DNA of 64,000 bases, taken from assembly GCF_019711355.1 (NCBI RefSeq), contig NZ_CP081297.1, positions 1,302,001-1,366,000 on the forward strand. The letters run 5' to 3'. The notes below the pieces were generated by a model. That model saw only the letters and a program-made list of their open reading frames with translations. It made no database searches and was not told where the DNA came from. Below, piece after piece: positions 55,423 through 64,000 of the stretch (position 1 is the first letter of the stretch; each line of letters starts with the position of its first letter). The translations under genes and the position numbers were made by a program. Origin of the DNA: Qipengyuania psychrotolerans. Lineage in GTDB: Bacteria; Pseudomonadota; Alphaproteobacteria; Sphingomonadales; Sphingomonadaceae.

Positions 55423-56661
55423 ATGGACACCATCGACAAAGTTCGCACCCTCGTTTCACAAGGCCTCATGACGCGCGCCGGGCTCGCCCGCGCCGCAGGC
55501 CTTCATGCCAACACGCTGCGTGATTGCGCCGAAACCGGTTGGAACCCGACCGCAGAAACCCTCGGCAAACTCTCGGCATTCCTCGAAGCCAATGACGAAA
55601 CACCCGTCGTGGTTGGCGCGGAAGAGATCATCGACGAAGCGCGCAATGGCAGGATGTTTATCCTGGTCGATGATGAAGACCGCGAAAACGAAGGCGATCT
55701 AATCATCCCGGCCCAGATGGCGACCCCGAACGCGATCAACTTTATGGCGACGCATGGCCGCGGCCTTATCTGTCTTGCGCTGGACAAGAAGCGCGTCGAT
55801 GCACTCGGCCTCGAACCGATGAGCCGCGACAACCGGGAAAGCATGCAAACCGCTTTCACCACCTCGATCGAAGCAAAGGATGGCGTAACCACCGGCATCA
55901 GCGCAGCCGATCGCTCGCGCACGGTCTCGGTTGCCATCGACACCAGCAAGGGCCCGGACGATATCGTCACCCCCGGCCATGTATTCCCGCTGACCGCCCG
56001 CGATGGCGGCGTCCTGGTTCGCGCAGGCCATACGGAAGCAGCAGTCGACATTTCGCGCCTCGCCGGCCTCAACCCTTCCGGCGTCATCTGCGAAATCATG
56101 AATGACGACGGCACGATGTCGCGCCTCGACGACCTCGTCACCTTCGCGCGCAAGCATGACATGAAGATCGGCACGATCCGTGACCTGATCGAATACCGGA
56201 TGCGTCACGATCACCTGGTCGAGCGCACCGCGGAAGAGCACTTCGATTCCGACTATGGCGGCGGCTGGAGAATGCTCACCTATCGCAACACAGTCGACGA
56301 CAGCGAAGCCTACGTGCTGCAAAAAGGCGAGGTGAAGGAAGGCGAAGCCACGCTTTGCCGCGTCCACCCGATCTCGATTTTCGACGATGTGCTGGGCAAG
56401 CCCGGACCGCGCAAGCGCACCCTGCAACGGGCGATGCAGGCGGTTGGCGACCATGGCTCCGGCGTTATCGTGATTATAACTGGCCGGCCGGCGAGCGGCT
56501 ACGGCGAAAACGAAGCTCAGCGCAATGTCGGCATTGGCTCGCAGATCCTCGCGGATCTGGGCGTTGAAGACATGATCCTGCTGAGCAATTCACAGCCCAA
56601 CGTTATCGCGATCGAAGGCTATGGCCTCAACATCGTCGACCATCGACCCATCCCGGAGTAA
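55423..56661 (+). CDS. RibBX-type DHBP synthase with N-terminal helix-turn-helix
   Basis: The 412-residue protein has three parts. Residues about 1-58 form an XRE-like helix-turn-helix (TRAGLARAAGLHANTLRD, then TAETLGKLSAFLEA). Residues about 60-255 are 3,4-dihydroxy-2-butanone-4-phosphate synthase with DDEDRENEGDL and RAGHTEAAVD; it makes the four-carbon unit of riboflavin. Residues about 260-412 resemble GTP cyclohydrolase II, but the zinc cysteines and the usual CxGDVFGSxRCDC region are absent (only one Cys), so this is a RibX-like inactive domain. A separate ribA must exist. ribH follows 6 bp downstream. The N-terminal DNA-binding domain is unusual for this family. Confidence 0.87.
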   Translation: MDTIDKVRTLVSQGLMTRAGLARAAGLHANTLRDCAETGWNPTAETLGKLSAFLEANDETPVVVGAEEIIDEARNGRMFILVDDEDRENEGDLIIPAQMATPNAINFMATHGRGLICLALDKKRVDALGLEPMSRDNRESMQTAFTTSIEAKDGVTTGISAADRSRTVSVAIDTSKGPDDIVTPGHVFPLTARDGGVLVRAGHTEAAVDISRLAGLNPSGVICEIMNDDGTMSRLDDLVTFARKHDMKIGTIRDLIEYRMRHDHLVERTAEEHFDSDYGGGWRMLTYRNTVDDSEAYVLQKGEVKEGEATLCRVHPISIFDDVLGKPGPRKRTLQRAMQAVGDHGSGVIVIITGRPASGYGENEAQRNVGIGSQILADLGVEDMILLSNSQPNVIAIEGYGLNIVDHRPIPE

Positions 56662-56667
56662 TCGCAC

Positions 56668-57090
56668 ATGGCCAATTTCCTCATCGTCGAAGCACGCTTT
56701 TACGACCATCTGAACGATATGCTCGTGGCAGGCGCCAAGGCTGCGATGGAAGCGGAAGGGCACGCGGTCGACGTGCTGACCGTTCCGGGCGCACTGGAAA
56801 TTCCGGGCGCGATTTCATTGGCGGCCGACAGCGAGCGCTATGACGGCTTCGTTGCCATCGGCGTCGTCATTCGCGGTGAAACCTATCACTTCGAAATCGT
56901 GGCCGGAGAAAGCGCGCGCGGAATCATGGCGTTGACAATGGACGGCATTGCCATCGGCAACGGCATCATCACGGTCGAGAACGAGGAACAGGCGCTCGAG
57001 CGCGCTGACCCGTCCAAAAAGGACAAGGGCGGCGAAGCAGCGAAGGCCGCCCTCGCCCTGCTCGACTTGCAAGCAAGGTTCGCTCGCTAA
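56668..57090 (+). CDS. ribH: 6,7-dimethyl-8-ribityllumazine synthase
   Basis: The 140-residue enzyme condenses the RibB product with 5-amino-6-ribitylaminouracil. Conserved features are [10 protein letters not shown] and the [21 protein letters not shown] segment (residues about 68-88, with the catalytic His in TYHFE). It lies 6 bp after ribBX, so the two sequential steps of the pathway are coexpressed. No ribD or ribE is in the window. Confidence 0.94.
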   Translation: MANFLIVEARFYDHLNDMLVAGAKAAMEAEGHAVDVLTVPGALEIPGAISLAADSERYDGFVAIGVVIRGETYHFEIVAGESARGIMALTMDGIAIGNGIITVENEEQALERADPSKKDKGGEAAKAALALLDLQARFAR

Positions 57091-58181
57091 GCCGCTCCGT
57101 CGAGGAATGCTTCAAGGCCGAGCGGTGCAAACGGGCCAAGGATCAGCTGTTCGAATACACCGATGCCTTCCCGGCCATCGTTACCGCTGACCCGGACGGG
57201 CATCTGCACGTGCACATTTTCCGGCGCGAGCGGATTGAGCGCTGCCAGATCGATATCTTCGCGCTGAACCTCCAGCGGGCCGTGGTGCACCCCATGGTTC
57301 CAGTCGGGATGCGTGTAGCCGAGCCCGCGCATCTGGAAACGTCCGAGCGGTTCGAAGCTGACTTCTTCCGGCGCGCCTTTCAGTGCGAGTGAGAGAGTGC
57401 CGCCCGAAGGCCAGCGCGTTCCTGCTTGAAGCCGGGTGCGCATGCCGCCCACACCTTCTGAGATGTCGCGTGCATCCGCGCCGTCGGGCGCCCACGCGGC
57501 CCGGGTATTCCACGCCTCCCCATGTTCGTCGTTATTGACGTGGAAAAAAAGACTTCCCGTTTCGAAATTGATCGGCGTCCACTGCCAGAAGAATCCGGGT
57601 AACTCATGGCCGGGATTGGGCTGCATGTCTTTGGCCCCGACCGGCCTGATGCCCCAACTCCTGTCGCGTGTGCCAGCAGTGCCTTTCGCCAATGCGTGCC
57701 GTTCACCGTTCAGCGAAATCCATCCGCGATAGTGTCCGTTCTGGGTCATCCGCGTGTAATCCATGAACGCTCGCGGGCCGAGCCGGTGCACGAAGCGCGG
57801 CTCCTCTATCGGGAACGCGCGTCCGGTGAACGTGAATTCGGCAGAGATCCCGTTGATCTCTTCCACCGTGACTTTCAACGCGTGAAGCGGCTCGATCACT
57901 TCGATCGAAATAGGCCCGCAGCGCATCGCCATACGCTCCATTCCCATCTCAGCGCTGGCGTGGATGCAATGCTGCGTGTCGCCGCTGATGAAGCTGAAAT
58001 GCGCATCGACCACGTCGAGGTGCGGGTAGACGCCGAACGCCAGCGCAAAAAATCCGCTGCCATCGGGCGCATATCCGTTGAAAAAATACCGGTCGTAGAA
58101 ATTTCGGTCGGTCCCCGAATAGGCGACCGGTTCCGGCGTCTGGTGGATTGGATATTCGTCCCCGCGTGAAAGCACCATCAA
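57087..58181 (-). CDS. DUF7064/7065-like lipocalin-type protein
   Basis: The 364-residue protein appears to be a two-lobed beta-barrel protein of the DUF7064/7065 or CrtC (carotenoid hydratase-like) type, with an N-terminal [12 protein letters not shown] and a central [13 protein letters not shown] segment that resembles AttH/CrtC proteins. The specific function is not known. Its ATG overlaps the stop of the phosphotransferase gene upstream (ATGA). The pairing with an aminoglycoside/ecdysteroid-type kinase is recurrent in actinobacteria and sphingomonads and may act on a lipid or sterol-like substrate. Confidence 0.72.
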   Translation of the reverse strand: MMVLSRGDEYPIHQTPEPVAYSGTDRNFYDRYFFNGYAPDGSGFFALAFGVYPHLDVVDAHFSFISGDTQHCIHASAEMGMERMAMRCGPISIEVIEPLHALKVTVEEINGISAEFTFTGRAFPIEEPRFVHRLGPRAFMDYTRMTQNGHYRGWISLNGERHALAKGTAGTRDRSWGIRPVGAKDMQPNPGHELPGFFWQWTPINFETGSLFFHVNNDEHGEAWNTRAAWAPDGADARDISEGVGGMRTRLQAGTRWPSGGTLSLALKGAPEEVSFEPLGRFQMRGLGYTHPDWNHGVHHGPLEVQREDIDLAALNPLAPENVHVQMPVRVSGNDGREGIGVFEQLILGPFAPLGLEAFLDGAA

Positions 58182-59236
58182 CTTGCCTCCTTTAGCGCTG
58201 CAATACTGTCATGCTTCAGGGCCAGGGCACAGGCACCCCTCGCCATTGAAAGGAAGTTGGCGTCTCCGCGCTGCGTTCGCTCCACAAAGGCCGCGCTGAA
58301 CACTGCAGTCGTGACGCCGTGAAGTATGCCCACACGGTAATCATGGTCAATGGCTTCGCGGGTCAGGGAAACGCCGCGTGCTGTCATGTCGTTTAGGTAG
58401 ATTTCAAGCAACTCGTCCTCGTGATCCAGCCCCATTTGACCGATCCCACAGCCGAGGAAGTATCCGATGTCGGTCATGGCCTTCCCGCTGGTCACGGTTT
58501 GCCAGTCGAGGATCGCAATCGGCTCGGCACCGCCGCCAATCCCGAACAGCATATTGTCGAGCCGGAAATCGCCGTGGACCAGGCATTGCTGCTGGTCGTT
58601 CGAGCGGTGATACCGGTCGGTAAGGCCGGCGAACTCGTCGCATATCGACATGAACTGCGGTTCGAGCAGATCCTTGTACCGGTCATGGAAGATCGCCTGC
58701 GCTTGCGGATACATTGTGTCGACACGCTCAGCTACATCCGGCGCTGGCTGGATCCAGTCAGCCTCCAATATGTCGCGACGCCCCCAGCTCGGCGCGTGGA
58801 TGGCCGCAGCTTGCCGGATCGCCTCTCGTGCATCGTCCAATGAGCACCCGGCAATCTGGTCGCCCTGGCGCGCCGGTCCGAGATCTTCGAAAATCAGGCA
58901 GAAGCGCTGTCCTTCATCGCAAGTCTGCGCGAAGTGAACCCGCGGCGCGCGCACATCCAGCTTGGACGCGGCGTCCTTGTAGAACCGAACTTCCTTGCGA
59001 TAGAGGCCGAACAGCGCGGCAGTGGCGCGGCTGGTTTCGTCGGCGGCGGGAAATTTGCCTGCAAGCGTTGCAGGTATCTGGGTGCCGACATCGGGGCCTT
59101 TAAGCGTGAACCGGACGCTATCCCCGACCTGACCGGTCCCGATGGGCTTCCAGCTCACGTTGCTGACCTTGCCTCCAAGGATGGAGCCAAGCCATTCGGG
59201 AGTAACTTCATCCGGATGCACCGGGATGCCGTCCAT
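58178..59236 (-). CDS. Phosphotransferase family protein (APH/EcKinase-like)
   Basis: The 352-residue kinase-fold protein shows the phosphate-binding VGDSVRF loop, the Brenner motif LVHGDFRLDNML (catalytic Asp and Asn) and the metal-binding ILDWQ. These are shared by aminoglycoside phosphotransferases, choline kinases and ecdysteroid-kinase-like proteins. The length and the TGYFLG-like segment favour the ecdysteroid-kinase-like group, so a small-molecule or lipid substrate is likely, not necessarily an antibiotic. The ATG at 59236 follows GGGGAG; a GTG at 59254 is an alternative. Confidence 0.83.
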   Translation of the reverse strand: MDGIPVHPDEVTPEWLGSILGGKVSNVSWKPIGTGQVGDSVRFTLKGPDVGTQIPATLAGKFPAADETSRATAALFGLYRKEVRFYKDAASKLDVRAPRVHFAQTCDEGQRFCLIFEDLGPARQGDQIAGCSLDDAREAIRQAAAIHAPSWGRRDILEADWIQPAPDVAERVDTMYPQAQAIFHDRYKDLLEPQFMSICDEFAGLTDRYHRSNDQQQCLVHGDFRLDNMLFGIGGGAEPIAILDWQTVTSGKAMTDIGYFLGCGIGQMGLDHEDELLEIYLNDMTARGVSLTREAIDHDYRVGILHGVTTAVFSAAFVERTQRGDANFLSMARGACALALKHDSIAALKEAS

Positions 59237-59322
59237 GCGTGTATTACTCCCCACCTAGGTATGAAAGGCTAGCCACAGCCTCACGACCTGGCAATCAGGA
59301 TCGTGCACAGATCGTGGCTATT

Positions 59323-60830
<1,508 letters not shown>

Positions 60831-60839
60831 CTATTCGCC

Positions 60840-60864
60840 GGAACTTGTCGGCGCAAGCGACGTT
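60840..60864 (+). promoter_or_regulatory. EcfG-type general-stress promoter of the 60.9-62.3 kb operon
   Basis: GGAAC (60840-60844) and CGTT (60861-60864) are separated by 16 bp, matching the general stress sigma factor consensus. The transcript would carry the three genes at 60933, 61590 and 62014. Confidence 0.78.
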
Positions 60865-60932
60865 GCAAAAAGGAATACCGGGCCTCGTCAGTTGCCCGGG
60901 ATGAATACGAATTTGATGGGAAGGACGAGGCC

Positions 60933-61568
60933 ATGGCCGAAGAAACCAAATCGACCGGTTCGAAAAAACGGACCGCCACCGCACCGAAGAAATCAACCAC
61001 CCGCAATGCGCCCAAGAAAACCGTGGCGCAAAAGGGTGCAGCAAAGGAGACAGCTCCAGTGACTAACACTGCAACCGACAACACCACCACCACGACACCT
61101 CACCGCGCCGAAGCCAAGAGCCGCTTCAACGCCGCTCTGGAAGAAGCCAAGGCCGGCGCTGCTGCGCTTCGTGCCGAAGGCAAGGAGCGCGCCTCTGCAG
61201 TGCGCGGCCAAGCCAAGGGCAAGGGTGAAGATTGGGTCGCCGAAGCGAAGCACTATGGCGAAGATGCCCGCGTGAAGGGCAAGGAACTCGCCACAGAAGG
61301 CAAGGTCAAGACGAGCGAAGGCCTTCGCGCCCTGAGCCGTACGATCAACGAAAACGCCTATCAGGTCGACGAAAAGCTCGGCGCGAAATACGGCGAATAC
61401 GCCCGTACCGCATCGGGCGCGCTTGAAGATTACGCTGGCAAGCTCGACGAGAAGAATGTCGATGAGCTCGTCGAAGACGGACGTGAATTTGTCCGCAAAA
61501 GCCCTGGCCTCGCCATCGGTATCGCGGCAGCTGCCGGCTTCATGATCTCGCGCATTTTCCGCCGCTGA
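60933..61568 (+). CDS. DUF883/ElaB-like stress protein
   Basis: The 211-residue protein has a Lys/Ala/Thr-rich, histone-like N-terminus (about 1-60), a long helical region rich in Ala, Glu and Lys (about 65-185) and a C-terminal GlyAla-rich membrane segment (residues 190-205) followed by RRR. This is the ElaB/YqjD/DUF883 type of inner-membrane, ribosome- or DNA-associated stress protein. The promoter upstream is of the general-stress class. It is the first of three cotranscribed genes. Confidence 0.8.
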   Translation: MAEETKSTGSKKRTATAPKKSTTRNAPKKTVAQKGAAKETAPVTNTATDNTTTTTPHRAEAKSRFNAALEEAKAGAAALRAEGKERASAVRGQAKGKGEDWVAEAKHYGEDARVKGKELATEGKVKTSEGLRALSRTINENAYQVDEKLGAKYGEYARTASGALEDYAGKLDEKNVDELVEDGREFVRKSPGLAIGIAAAAGFMISRIFRR

Positions 61569-61589
61569 TCGATGGATAAGGGGGGCTCG

Positions 61590-62021
61590 ATGCTCGAAGA
61601 ACAAGAGCGCGACCACGCGCCCTACGAAGGTCCGGTAGACTTGCCGGACCAGCACGAGCCCGAAGAGGAGGACGGTCATGATGATCGTCCTTCCCTCGCG
61701 GATGACGTCCTTGCTCTACTGGAAGACGGCAAGACGTATGCCGACGCAGAAATGGCGTTCCAGAAAAGCCGTGCCGGATATGCTGCCAACCGCCTAAAGG
61801 GCGCCATAGCTTTCGGGCTTGGCGCCTTCGGTGTCCTCCATCTCGCGTTGATCGCGATGACAGTGGGATTGGTTATTGCCCTGATACCGATTGTCGGACC
61901 GTGGATCGCGACGGCAATTGTCACGCTCGGGCTGGTTGCGCTTGGCGTAATTATGCTCCGCCAGCTTAAGGCTCGCATTGATGACGTGCGCGCTGCATTT
62001 TCGGATAGCAACGATGAGTGA
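61590..62021 (+). CDS. Phage-holin-like (YqjE-type) membrane protein
   Basis: The 143-residue protein has an acidic N-terminus and two membrane helices (about 75-100 and 105-127) that match the DUF1469/YqjE or actinobacterial holin-like group found beside DUF883 genes. I chose the ATG at 61590, which follows a GGGGGG-type site, over one at 61572. It overlaps the next gene by eight bases. The role is unknown; association with envelope stress is inferred from the operon. Confidence 0.78.
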   Translation: MLEEQERDHAPYEGPVDLPDQHEPEEEDGHDDRPSLADDVLALLEDGKTYADAEMAFQKSRAGYAANRLKGAIAFGLGAFGVLHLALIAMTVGLVIALIPIVGPWIATAIVTLGLVALGVIMLRQLKARIDDVRAAFSDSNDE

Positions 62022-62322
62022 TCGCAAGTCGCAAATGCTCGCGGACAAGTACCTGCGCGATTCCGCCCGGGCCCTCGTCGATGCCGATCTCGAGAACCTG
62101 AAAACAACATTCAGCGGGAAAAGCATGGGCGAACGCGCGTTCGACCGCGTCCGCGAGGGCGCAGTCGATGTTTACGAAGAGGCCATCGACATCGCCGAAA
62201 GCAACAAGGGCGCACTCGCTGCCCTGCTCGCGGCAGTCGTCGTGTGGTTCGCGCGCAACCCGCTTTTGGCGATTTTCAGCTTTGATGGCGAAGGCGAAGG
62301 CGAGGAAAACGACGAGAAGTAA
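62014..62322 (+). CDS. Small membrane-associated stress protein (YqjK/ElaB-like)
   Basis: The 102-residue protein is helical and charged, with one predicted membrane segment near residues 66-82 (GALAALLAAVVVWFA) and an acidic tail. It resembles the third partner often found in DUF883/YqjE/YqjK triplets. It overlaps the holin-like gene by eight bases and is probably translated from the same mRNA. The family is not firmly assigned. Confidence 0.72.
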   Translation: MSDRKSQMLADKYLRDSARALVDADLENLKTTFSGKSMGERAFDRVREGAVDVYEEAIDIAESNKGALAALLAAVVVWFARNPLLAIFSFDGEGEGEENDEK

Positions 62323-62342
62323 CGGATAAACGACGAATAGTC

Positions 62343-62368
62343 GGAACGAGCGACCCCTCCGATCCGTT
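62343..62368 (+). promoter_or_regulatory. EcfG-type general-stress promoter of the DUF883 gene
   Basis: GGAAC (62343-62347) and CGTT (62365-62368) are separated by 17 bp, 33 bp upstream of the ATG at 62402. The preceding genes carry a separate promoter of the same class. Confidence 0.8.
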
Positions 62369-62401
62369 GAATCTCCGAACACCTATTCCGGAGAATTTTC
62401 C

Positions 62402-62911
62402 ATGACCGATACAACAGCGACCAACGTCACCCCCATCAGCGCAGACAGCCAGCTTAGCGATGAACAAAAGCGCGAACAGCTCCGCGCCCGCATTGAAGCC
62501 GGCGAAAGGCGGAATGAGGAACGCAGCTTCGCCGACCAGGCCAAGGAAGCAGCTGACAGCGCTGTCGACTTCGCCAAGAAGCATCCCATCGCAACCGTTG
62601 CCGGTGCCGTGGCAATTGGTCTGGCAATCGGCGCGATGACAAGCCGCGGCCGTCAGCTTGGCCGCCGTGGCGGATCGCTTGCTGCTTATGCAGCCGACGC
62701 TGCCCTCGCCTACGGCCTGAGCATGGTCGAAGGCGCAGGCGACAAATTTGAAGATTACAGCGATGCAGCCGGCACGCAGGCCCGCCGCCTCAAGCGTGAC
62801 GCAGGTTACCGCGCAGATGCGCTTGGTGATGTTCTGCGCTCCAGCGGACGCAAGGCCTCGCGCAAGTCCTCGCGCACCGTACGTGACCTTAAGGCTCGCG
62901 TCGGCCGGTAA
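62402..62911 (+). CDS. DUF883-like stress protein (second copy)
   Basis: The 169-residue protein has a charged helical N-terminus, a SAVDFAKKHPIATVAGAVAIGLAIGAM membrane or glycine-zipper region (residues about 55-80) and a basic Arg/Lys/Ser-rich C-terminus. This is the same general plan as the 60933 gene but without close sequence identity. It has its own general-stress promoter and is followed by a terminator. The role is probably membrane-associated protection or ribosome hibernation, by analogy with ElaB/YqjD. Confidence 0.78.
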   Translation: MTDTTATNVTPISADSQLSDEQKREQLRARIEAGERRNEERSFADQAKEAADSAVDFAKKHPIATVAGAVAIGLAIGAMTSRGRQLGRRGGSLAAYAADAALAYGLSMVEGAGDKFEDYSDAAGTQARRLKRDAGYRADALGDVLRSSGRKASRKSSRTVRDLKARVGR

Positions 62912-62934
62912 GGCATACGTAATAGTTTAAAGCC

Positions 62935-62970
62935 AAAGCGGCGTGACGGGTTTGCCTGTCGCGCCGCTTT
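62935..62970 (+). terminator. Intrinsic terminator after the stress gene
   Basis: A 15-bp stem (62935-62949 with 62956-62970, including two G-U pairs) closes a 6-base loop. The stem ends in TTT; the T-run beyond it is short, so efficiency is moderate. Confidence 0.65.
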
Positions 62971-63019
62971 CGCTATGGCGCACCGCAATTCTTCTCCCCA
63001 ACTTCGGAAAAAATTCATC

Positions 63020-63250
63020 ATGGAAGAAAAAGAGAGCAAGCAGACGCTCTACCTCGTCATGGGCGGCCGCGTGACCGACCCGCGTAGCGTCACCTTCTCC
63101 GATCCGGAAAGCCTCCACGTTGCAGGTGTTTTCTCGACTTACGAAGATGCCGAGAGTGCATGGCGCGCAAATGCCCAGCGCACTGTGGACGATGCTGAAA
63201 TGAAGTACGTAATTGTGCACTTGCACAAGCTACTCGAACCGGACGCCTGA
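63020..63250 (+). CDS. DUF4170 protein
   Basis: The 76-residue protein begins MEEKESKQTLYLVMGGRV, and the compact DUF4170 fold (LYLVMGGRVTDP, FSTYEDAESAWR, KYVIVHLHKLLEP) is complete. The function of this small alphaproteobacterial protein is unknown. I chose the ATG at 63020 over an in-frame one at 62975, which lies within the terminator region. It is 7 bp ahead of the GNAT gene. Confidence 0.84.
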   Translation: MEEKESKQTLYLVMGGRVTDPRSVTFSDPESLHVAGVFSTYEDAESAWRANAQRTVDDAEMKYVIVHLHKLLEPDA

Positions 63251-63257
63251 CCGGTCC

Positions 63258-63734
63258 TTGGCCTATACGATCCGCCCTTATCAGGACTCCGACGCGGAAG
63301 CGTTGGCTGACCTGTGCCGCGCGGCGATCCGGGCAATCGGTCCCGGAGCATATTCCGAAGAGCAGGTCGAGGCATGGCTCGCCCGCCATCCCGGCGCGCA
63401 TCTCTACCGCGAACGTGTCGGTAATGGCGCGTCGATCTTCATCGCAGCGGGGGAAGATGATCAGCCGGTCGCTTACGCCCTGCTCGAACCCGATGGTCAT
63501 CTCGACCACCTTTACAACCACCCCGACCATTCGCGCAAAGGCCTGGCGCTAAACCTGCTGGCGACAGCATCGCTATATGCAAAACATCACGGCATGACGC
63601 GGCTTTATACCGAGGCAAGCGACCTTGCCCGCCCGTCTTTCGAACAGGCAGGCTACGTCGCTACCGAAAAGCGCGAGTTTGAGATCGACGGCGTGCCGAT
63701 CCACAATTGGGCGATGGAAAAGACCATCACCTGA
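63258..63734 (+). CDS. GNAT family N-acetyltransferase
   Basis: The 158-residue protein has the Gcn5-related fold: IRPYQDSDAEALADLC at the start and the acetyl-CoA-binding strand-loop HLDHLYNHPDHSRKGLALNLL (residues about 88-108), where the R/QxxGxG/A loop reads RKGLAL. The substrate is unknown. The likely start is TTG at 63258 because no ATG precedes the conserved IRPY strand. It follows the DUF4170 gene by seven bases. Confidence 0.8.
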   Translation: MAYTIRPYQDSDAEALADLCRAAIRAIGPGAYSEEQVEAWLARHPGAHLYRERVGNGASIFIAAGEDDQPVAYALLEPDGHLDHLYNHPDHSRKGLALNLLATASLYAKHHGMTRLYTEASDLARPSFEQAGYVATEKREFEIDGVPIHNWAMEKTIT

Positions 63735-63767
63735 TTCTGGCATGGGCCGCGCATAGAGCGCGTCCGG

Positions 63768-64000
63768 TCAGATAAATTCGATCTTGTCGATCAGGTAAAA
63801 CTTGTCGCCCGAAGGAACGGTCACTTCGACCTCGTCTTCACGCTGCTTGCCGATAAGCGCGCGCGCGATGGGCGAGTTATAGGAAATCCGGCCCTTGGAT
63901 GCATCCGCTTCTGTCTGACCAACAATCTGGTATTTCACCGGTTTGTCGTCTTCATCGAGGAGTGTCACGGTCGCACCGAAGACAACCTTGTCGCCGGTAA
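63768..64000 (-). CDS. greA: Transcription elongation factor GreA (3' part, cut by window end)
   Basis: The reading frame continues past the right edge of the window. The visible C-terminal domain contains [34 protein letters not shown] and the final [14 protein letters not shown], which are characteristic of GreA, which rescues backtracked RNA polymerase by stimulating transcript cleavage. The N-terminal coiled coil is not in the window. Confidence 0.9.
   Translation of the reverse strand, partial: TGDKVVFGATVTLLDEDDKPVKYQIVGQTEADASKGRISYNSPIARALIGKQREDEVEVTVPSGDKFYLIDKIEFI

Overview
The window is a GC-rich, densely packed chromosomal segment whose gene content points to an alphaproteobacterium of the Sphingomonadales, most likely Erythrobacteraceae. 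The evidence is the UrcA protein, the cistern-type PEP-CTERM protein, the DUF1206, DUF4170 and DOMON-like genes, a glyQ-glyS-ppdK run, and general-stress (EcfG-type) promoters of the form GGAAC-N16/17-CGTT. Most genes are housekeeping. No phage, insertion sequence or CRISPR array is visible.

Layout. 0-7.5 kb: hemW-xerC, the minus-strand run rsmI-yraN-gshB divergent from an LpoA-like lipoprotein, then parE. 7.5-14.4 kb: a hydrolase-OsmC fusion plus a small monooxygenase, divergent from an ECF sigma factor and a membrane protein; a MoxR ATPase and a CoxE-like VWA protein flanking a soluble chemoreceptor. 14.4-25.4 kb: a NamZ-like muramidase with a DOMON-like protein, tyrS, PilZ, an MFS exporter with cysK, an S9 peptidase, an acyl-CoA dehydrogenase with a MerR regulator, and hisI. 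25.4-25.7 kb: the only gene-free stretch above 300 bp, strongly structured and ending in an intrinsic terminator. 25.7-33.1 kb: comF, a methyltransferase, ppdK, glyS and glyQ. 33.1-37.3 kb: urcA behind a four-copy operator-like array, a small XRE regulator among membrane-protein genes, and tandem TraB/GumN proteins. 37.3-43.5 kb: rplY, pth and ychF, interrupted by a Tat-exported SDR and a PEP-CTERM/TPR pair. 43.5-49.2 kb: an NPP-like phosphodiesterase, DUF1206, a glutaredoxin-MauE fusion, MaoC, a small lipoprotein and mutL. 49.4-55.1 kb: the rod-shape operon mreB-mreC-mreD-mrdA-rodA. 55.2-57.1 kb: tRNA-Lys(CTT), then a RibB-type enzyme with an N-terminal helix-turn-helix, and ribH. 57-60.8 kb: a DUF7064/7065-like gene with a phosphotransferase, a small ORF and eno. 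60.8-64 kb: a stress-promoter-driven set of DUF883/holin-like envelope proteins, DUF4170, a GNAT and the 3' part of greA.

The points most worth following up are: (i) a DNA-binding-like domain fused to the riboflavin enzyme RibBX, with a perfect 22-bp palindrome overlapping its ribosome binding site; (ii) three EcfG-type promoters defining a local envelope-stress regulon; (iii) four phased inverted repeats at the urcA promoter; (iv) a candidate structured RNA between hisI and comF; and (v) a MerR-type operator upstream of the acyl-CoA dehydrogenase regulator. All functional statements come from reading the sequence and family knowledge. No database search was run.
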